From NCBI GenBank assembly GCA_028877215.1, contig JAPPFJ010000007.1, positions 151,883-215,882 of the forward strand: 64,000 bases of DNA. Direction: 5' to 3'. A program made the translations under genes and the position numbers. Source of the stretch: Gemmatimonadota bacterium. Its GTDB lineage: Bacteria; Latescibacterota; UBA2968; GCA-2709665. This document shows, one piece after another, positions 62,205 through 64,000 of the stretch. The stretch's first letter is position 1; the number at the start of each line of letters is the position of its first letter. The notes below the pieces were generated by a model. The model was not told the DNA's origin. It ran no database searches and saw nothing but the letters and a program-made list of their open reading frames with translations.

Positions 62205-63595
62205 CCCCGATCGGTTTCAGCCAGAAGCTGACGGGCGAGTTCCTTCTTGCTCTCGCCATCCATTTTCTTGATTTCGTTCCTCAATAGCCGCTCGTTTACG
62301 GACTGGTTCCAGTAATCCAGCGAGTCGAACCCAAGCAGCACGCTCTTGCCCACAAATTGGCGCAGGACCTCATTCGTGGGACCCATCACCCAACCGGCCT
62401 TGCCGTCGCGCAGATACCGTTCGATTCCCAGGTCGGGTTTGTAACCCGTCCCGCCACATGCGTGCAGCATCTTGTCGGAGACGTTCGCCACGTTCTTCGC
62501 CGCCGTGAACTTCACCTGCCACATCCAGTGCAGCACGTCCGCCCTTGGCATACGGGAGAGGTCCTTGTGGATCGACCAGTCGCACCGATTCGTAACGTCG
62601 TCCATCGCCCGGGCCATCAGGTAGACGAAGGACCGTGAGGTGTTCGTATCGATTACGGCCTCGCCCACGTAATCCTGGATCGTGGGATAGTCCGCCACCC
62701 GCATGCCCACGTCCGCGTGCCTCCTGGCGGTGGTGTGCCGCCTGGCGATATCGATCATTCCAAGTGAGATTCCGTTCCAGCAGGCCGACGAGCACAACAG
62801 GAAGAAAGGATCCACCGTCTCGTCGTTGGAATTCGCCCCGTCGCCCACCGGGCCCACCAGCCTGCTCTCCGGCATCGTGACATTGTCGACCTCCAGCGTG
62901 CCGGACTGATTCCCGCGCAGACCCAGGCCGTCCCACAGGGACGGCTCCGCCTTCACCTCGTCCGCCATGACGAGAAAACAAGACAGATTCGAATAATCGC
63001 CCGCGAAATCCGGACTCGTCGTCTGTACGATGTACCAGTCGGCAAAACCCGCGGACGTCGTCCACGATGCCTTCTTGCGCACCTTCCAGCCGCCATCCAC
63101 CCGCTCCGCTCCAGACGATATCGGATACCAGAAGTGAGATCCCGTCTCGGGGTCCGAATAGGACAGGGTGCCCACCAGCACGTCTCTGTCGAGGCGCTTC
63201 ATGAGGTCCTGAAGCGTTGCATTGTCGTGCGCCCGGAACATGGCGGCGGCGACGGCGCCGACGTGCATGGTATAACACATTGCAGTACTCGCGCAGCCGT
63301 AACGCGCGATCGTTTCCACCACCATCGCCGTACACGTATGGTCTTCTCCCAGGCCTCCCCATTCCCGGGGCACGTTCAATCCCAGGAGGCCCAGCGAAGC
63401 CAGCGCCTGGAAGTTCTTCCGCGGAAACACGAGCTCACGATCGCTCTCAACCGCGTTATCCCGCAGCGTCGTCCGGCACAGGTCGATCAGTTTTTCCTGG
63501 AGCGCCTCCTGTTCGTTCGTCAATACCCACTGGGGGTCCCAGTCGTAGTCCAGACCCCAGAACGCATCCGGGCCCCACATCTTCGACTTGCTCAT
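62201..63595 (-). CDS. Acyl-CoA-dehydrogenase-fold flavoprotein, probably an oxygenase
   Basis: A 464-residue protein from ATG 63595 (GGAGG 10 nt upstream), heading the C1/nitrogen run. It has the acyl-CoA dehydrogenase fold: ALASLGLLGLNVPREWGGLG, a central beta domain with LSYSDPETGSHFWYPIS and the C-terminal helices HACGGTGYKPDLGIERYLRDGKAGWVMGPTNEVLRQFVG. The usual catalytic Glu of the EGT motif is replaced (VMGPT at about 403-407), so dehydrogenation of acyl-CoA is unlikely. ACAD-fold proteins without this Glu often are group D flavin monooxygenases needing a separate reductase, which is present in the same operon. The substrate is unknown. Confidence 0.75.
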   Translation of the reverse strand: MSKSKMWGPDAFWGLDYDWDPQWVLTNEQEALQEKLIDLCRTTLRDNAVESDRELVFPRKNFQALASLGLLGLNVPREWGGLGEDHTCTAMVVETIARYGCASTAMCYTMHVGAVAAAMFRAHDNATLQDLMKRLDRDVLVGTLSYSDPETGSHFWYPISSGAERVDGGWKVRKKASWTTSAGFADWYIVQTTSPDFAGDYSNLSCFLVMADEVKAEPSLWDGLGLRGNQSGTLEVDNVTMPESRLVGPVGDGANSNDETVDPFFLLCSSACWNGISLGMIDIARRHTTARRHADVGMRVADYPTIQDYVGEAVIDTNTSRSFVYLMARAMDDVTNRCDWSIHKDLSRMPRADVLHWMWQVKFTAAKNVANVSDKMLHACGGTGYKPDLGIERYLRDGKAGWVMGPTNEVLRQFVGKSVLLGFDSLDYWNQSVNERLLRNEIKKMDGESKKELARQLLAETDRG

Positions 63596-63701
63596 AACGC
63601 CTCCAGGTTGTTTGGTACGCCGAATTTGCAACCCGGCCATGCGCTACCCGCGCGCCTCGCCGTCGTATTCAACGTTTAACCTCAATTCGAAAATAGACAG
63701 C

Positions 63702-63714
63702 AGTCAAATTGACT
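63702..63714. promoter_or_regulatory. Perfect palindrome, possible operator of the C1/nitrogen operon
   Basis: AGTCAAATTGACT is a perfect 13-bp inverted repeat with a one-base centre, about 107 bp upstream of the first gene of the minus-strand run. On the minus strand TTGTAG, a 17-bp gap and TATTTT overlap it as a weak promoter-like pair, so a bound repressor would block that site. This is pattern-level evidence only. Confidence 0.3.
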
Positions 63715-63718
63715 ACAA

Positions 63719-63965
63719 AAAGCCTGAATGCGGGGAGACGGCAGACCAAGAGCGGTGAGACGGGAGCCGGTAGAGGGTAGAAGACCACACCACAGCCCAC
63801 CACCTGGTGAGACGTAAGCCGGGAGAGGTTAGAGATGTCCTGCCTCGTGAGGATTCTTTTCGTGCCGAAGGCAGCGAGGAATTAAATATCGGGCGAGGAT
63901 ATCATCTACCGTCTACCCTCTCACCTCTACCCGCCTATCTTCTACCGTCTTCCGTCTACTATGTT
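63719..63965. repeat. Dispersed repeat with GGTAGA/GAGACGG arms, copy B
   Basis: Starts with the same AAGCCTGAATGCGGGGAGAC flank as copy A at 28379. It then has purine-rich arms (GAGACGG, GGTAGAGGGTAGAAGA), a core from about 63838 (TCCTGCCTCGTGAGGATTCT, CGTGCCGAAGGCAGCGAGGA) and pyrimidine-rich right arms to 63965 (CTACCGTCTACCCTCTCACC, TCTACCGTCTTCCGTCTACT). The core is in the opposite orientation to copy A relative to the shared left flank. It fills most of the 405 bp between the flavoprotein gene and the window end, where no gene is seen. Confidence 0.6.
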
Positions 63966-64000
63966 AAAAGTCAAGAGAAAACGACAAAATGTTGGCCTCA

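Noticed and set aside
62201..63595. Ordinary acyl-CoA dehydrogenase of fatty-acid oxidation
   Set aside because: The catalytic Glu motif is changed and no beta-oxidation gene is near; the flavin reductase in the run favours an oxygenase.

Overview
This 64 kb window is a GC-rich piece of a bacterial chromosome with no rRNA, tRNA, phage structural genes, transposase or CRISPR array that I can recognise. The gene content fits an uncultured bacterium of the FCB/Latescibacterota or Poribacteria type. That content includes a complete Bat (BatA-E) von Willebrand operon joined to a Gld-like ABC exporter, CRTAC1-type FG-GAP/ASPIC proteins, DUF3604, enolase-superfamily and Gfo/Idh/MocA catabolic genes, a hydantoinase pair, and many short palindromic or purine-rich dispersed repeats. 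The taxonomic placement is inference from gene content only.

Layout. (1) 1-14.2 kb, minus strand: a BamD-like TPR lipoprotein, then one tight run of MoxR ATPase, DUF58, ABC ATPase, ABC permease, GldG-like protein, DUF4340 protein, a short BatD-like protein and BatA, B, C, D, E, ending with a threonine synthase gene cut by the left edge. (2) 14.6-16.9 kb: an oligogalacturonate-lyase-like beta-propeller and a Gfo/Idh/MocA oxidoreductase. (3) 17.0-20.1 kb: an accessory islet with a phospholipase-D/P-loop ATPase fusion protein, a 63-residue partner, a broken XRE regulator, a retropepsin-like aspartic protease and a MITE-like element. (4) 20.2-25.7 kb: a polyamine-type ABC importer with two tandem, closely similar solute-binding proteins. 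(5) 26-33 kb: small catabolic and stress genes (carboxymuconolactone-decarboxylase-like, enolase superfamily, RsbW-like, RidA, a TIM-barrel isomerase), a voltage-gated-type potassium channel and an NhaC-type antiporter. (6) 33-39.2 kb: two FG-GAP/ASPIC proteins and a rhodanese-MauE pair. (7) 39.5-52.3 kb, plus strand: DegT aminotransferase, a large heparinase-II/III-like protein, hydantoinase/oxoprolinase B and A, an unknown polytopic membrane protein and a propeller-DUF3604 protein. (8) 52.5-63.6 kb, minus strand: acyl-CoA-dehydrogenase-fold flavoprotein, DUF1989-GcvT fusion, flavin reductase, ammonium transporter, formate-THF ligase, a small membrane protein, a GlnT-type glutamine synthetase and an Nramp-like transporter.

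How the parts may work together. Region 8 reads as a one-carbon/nitrogen scavenging pathway: an oxygenase-like flavoprotein with its reductase and a folate-dependent methyl transferase would release a C1 unit to THF, Fhs would link it to formate, and Amt plus the GlnT-type synthetase would capture the nitrogen. Region 1 is probably a cell-envelope stress or protein-complex assembly machine in which the MoxR ATPase acts on the vWA proteins.

The two best candidates for an undescribed system are the PLD-ATPase islet (possible anti-mobile-element defence) and the DUF1989-GcvT/flavoprotein locus (possible N- or S-demethylation pathway). The intergenic spaces, especially in region 8, hold at least five families of short repeats, some of which keep their hairpins by compensatory changes.
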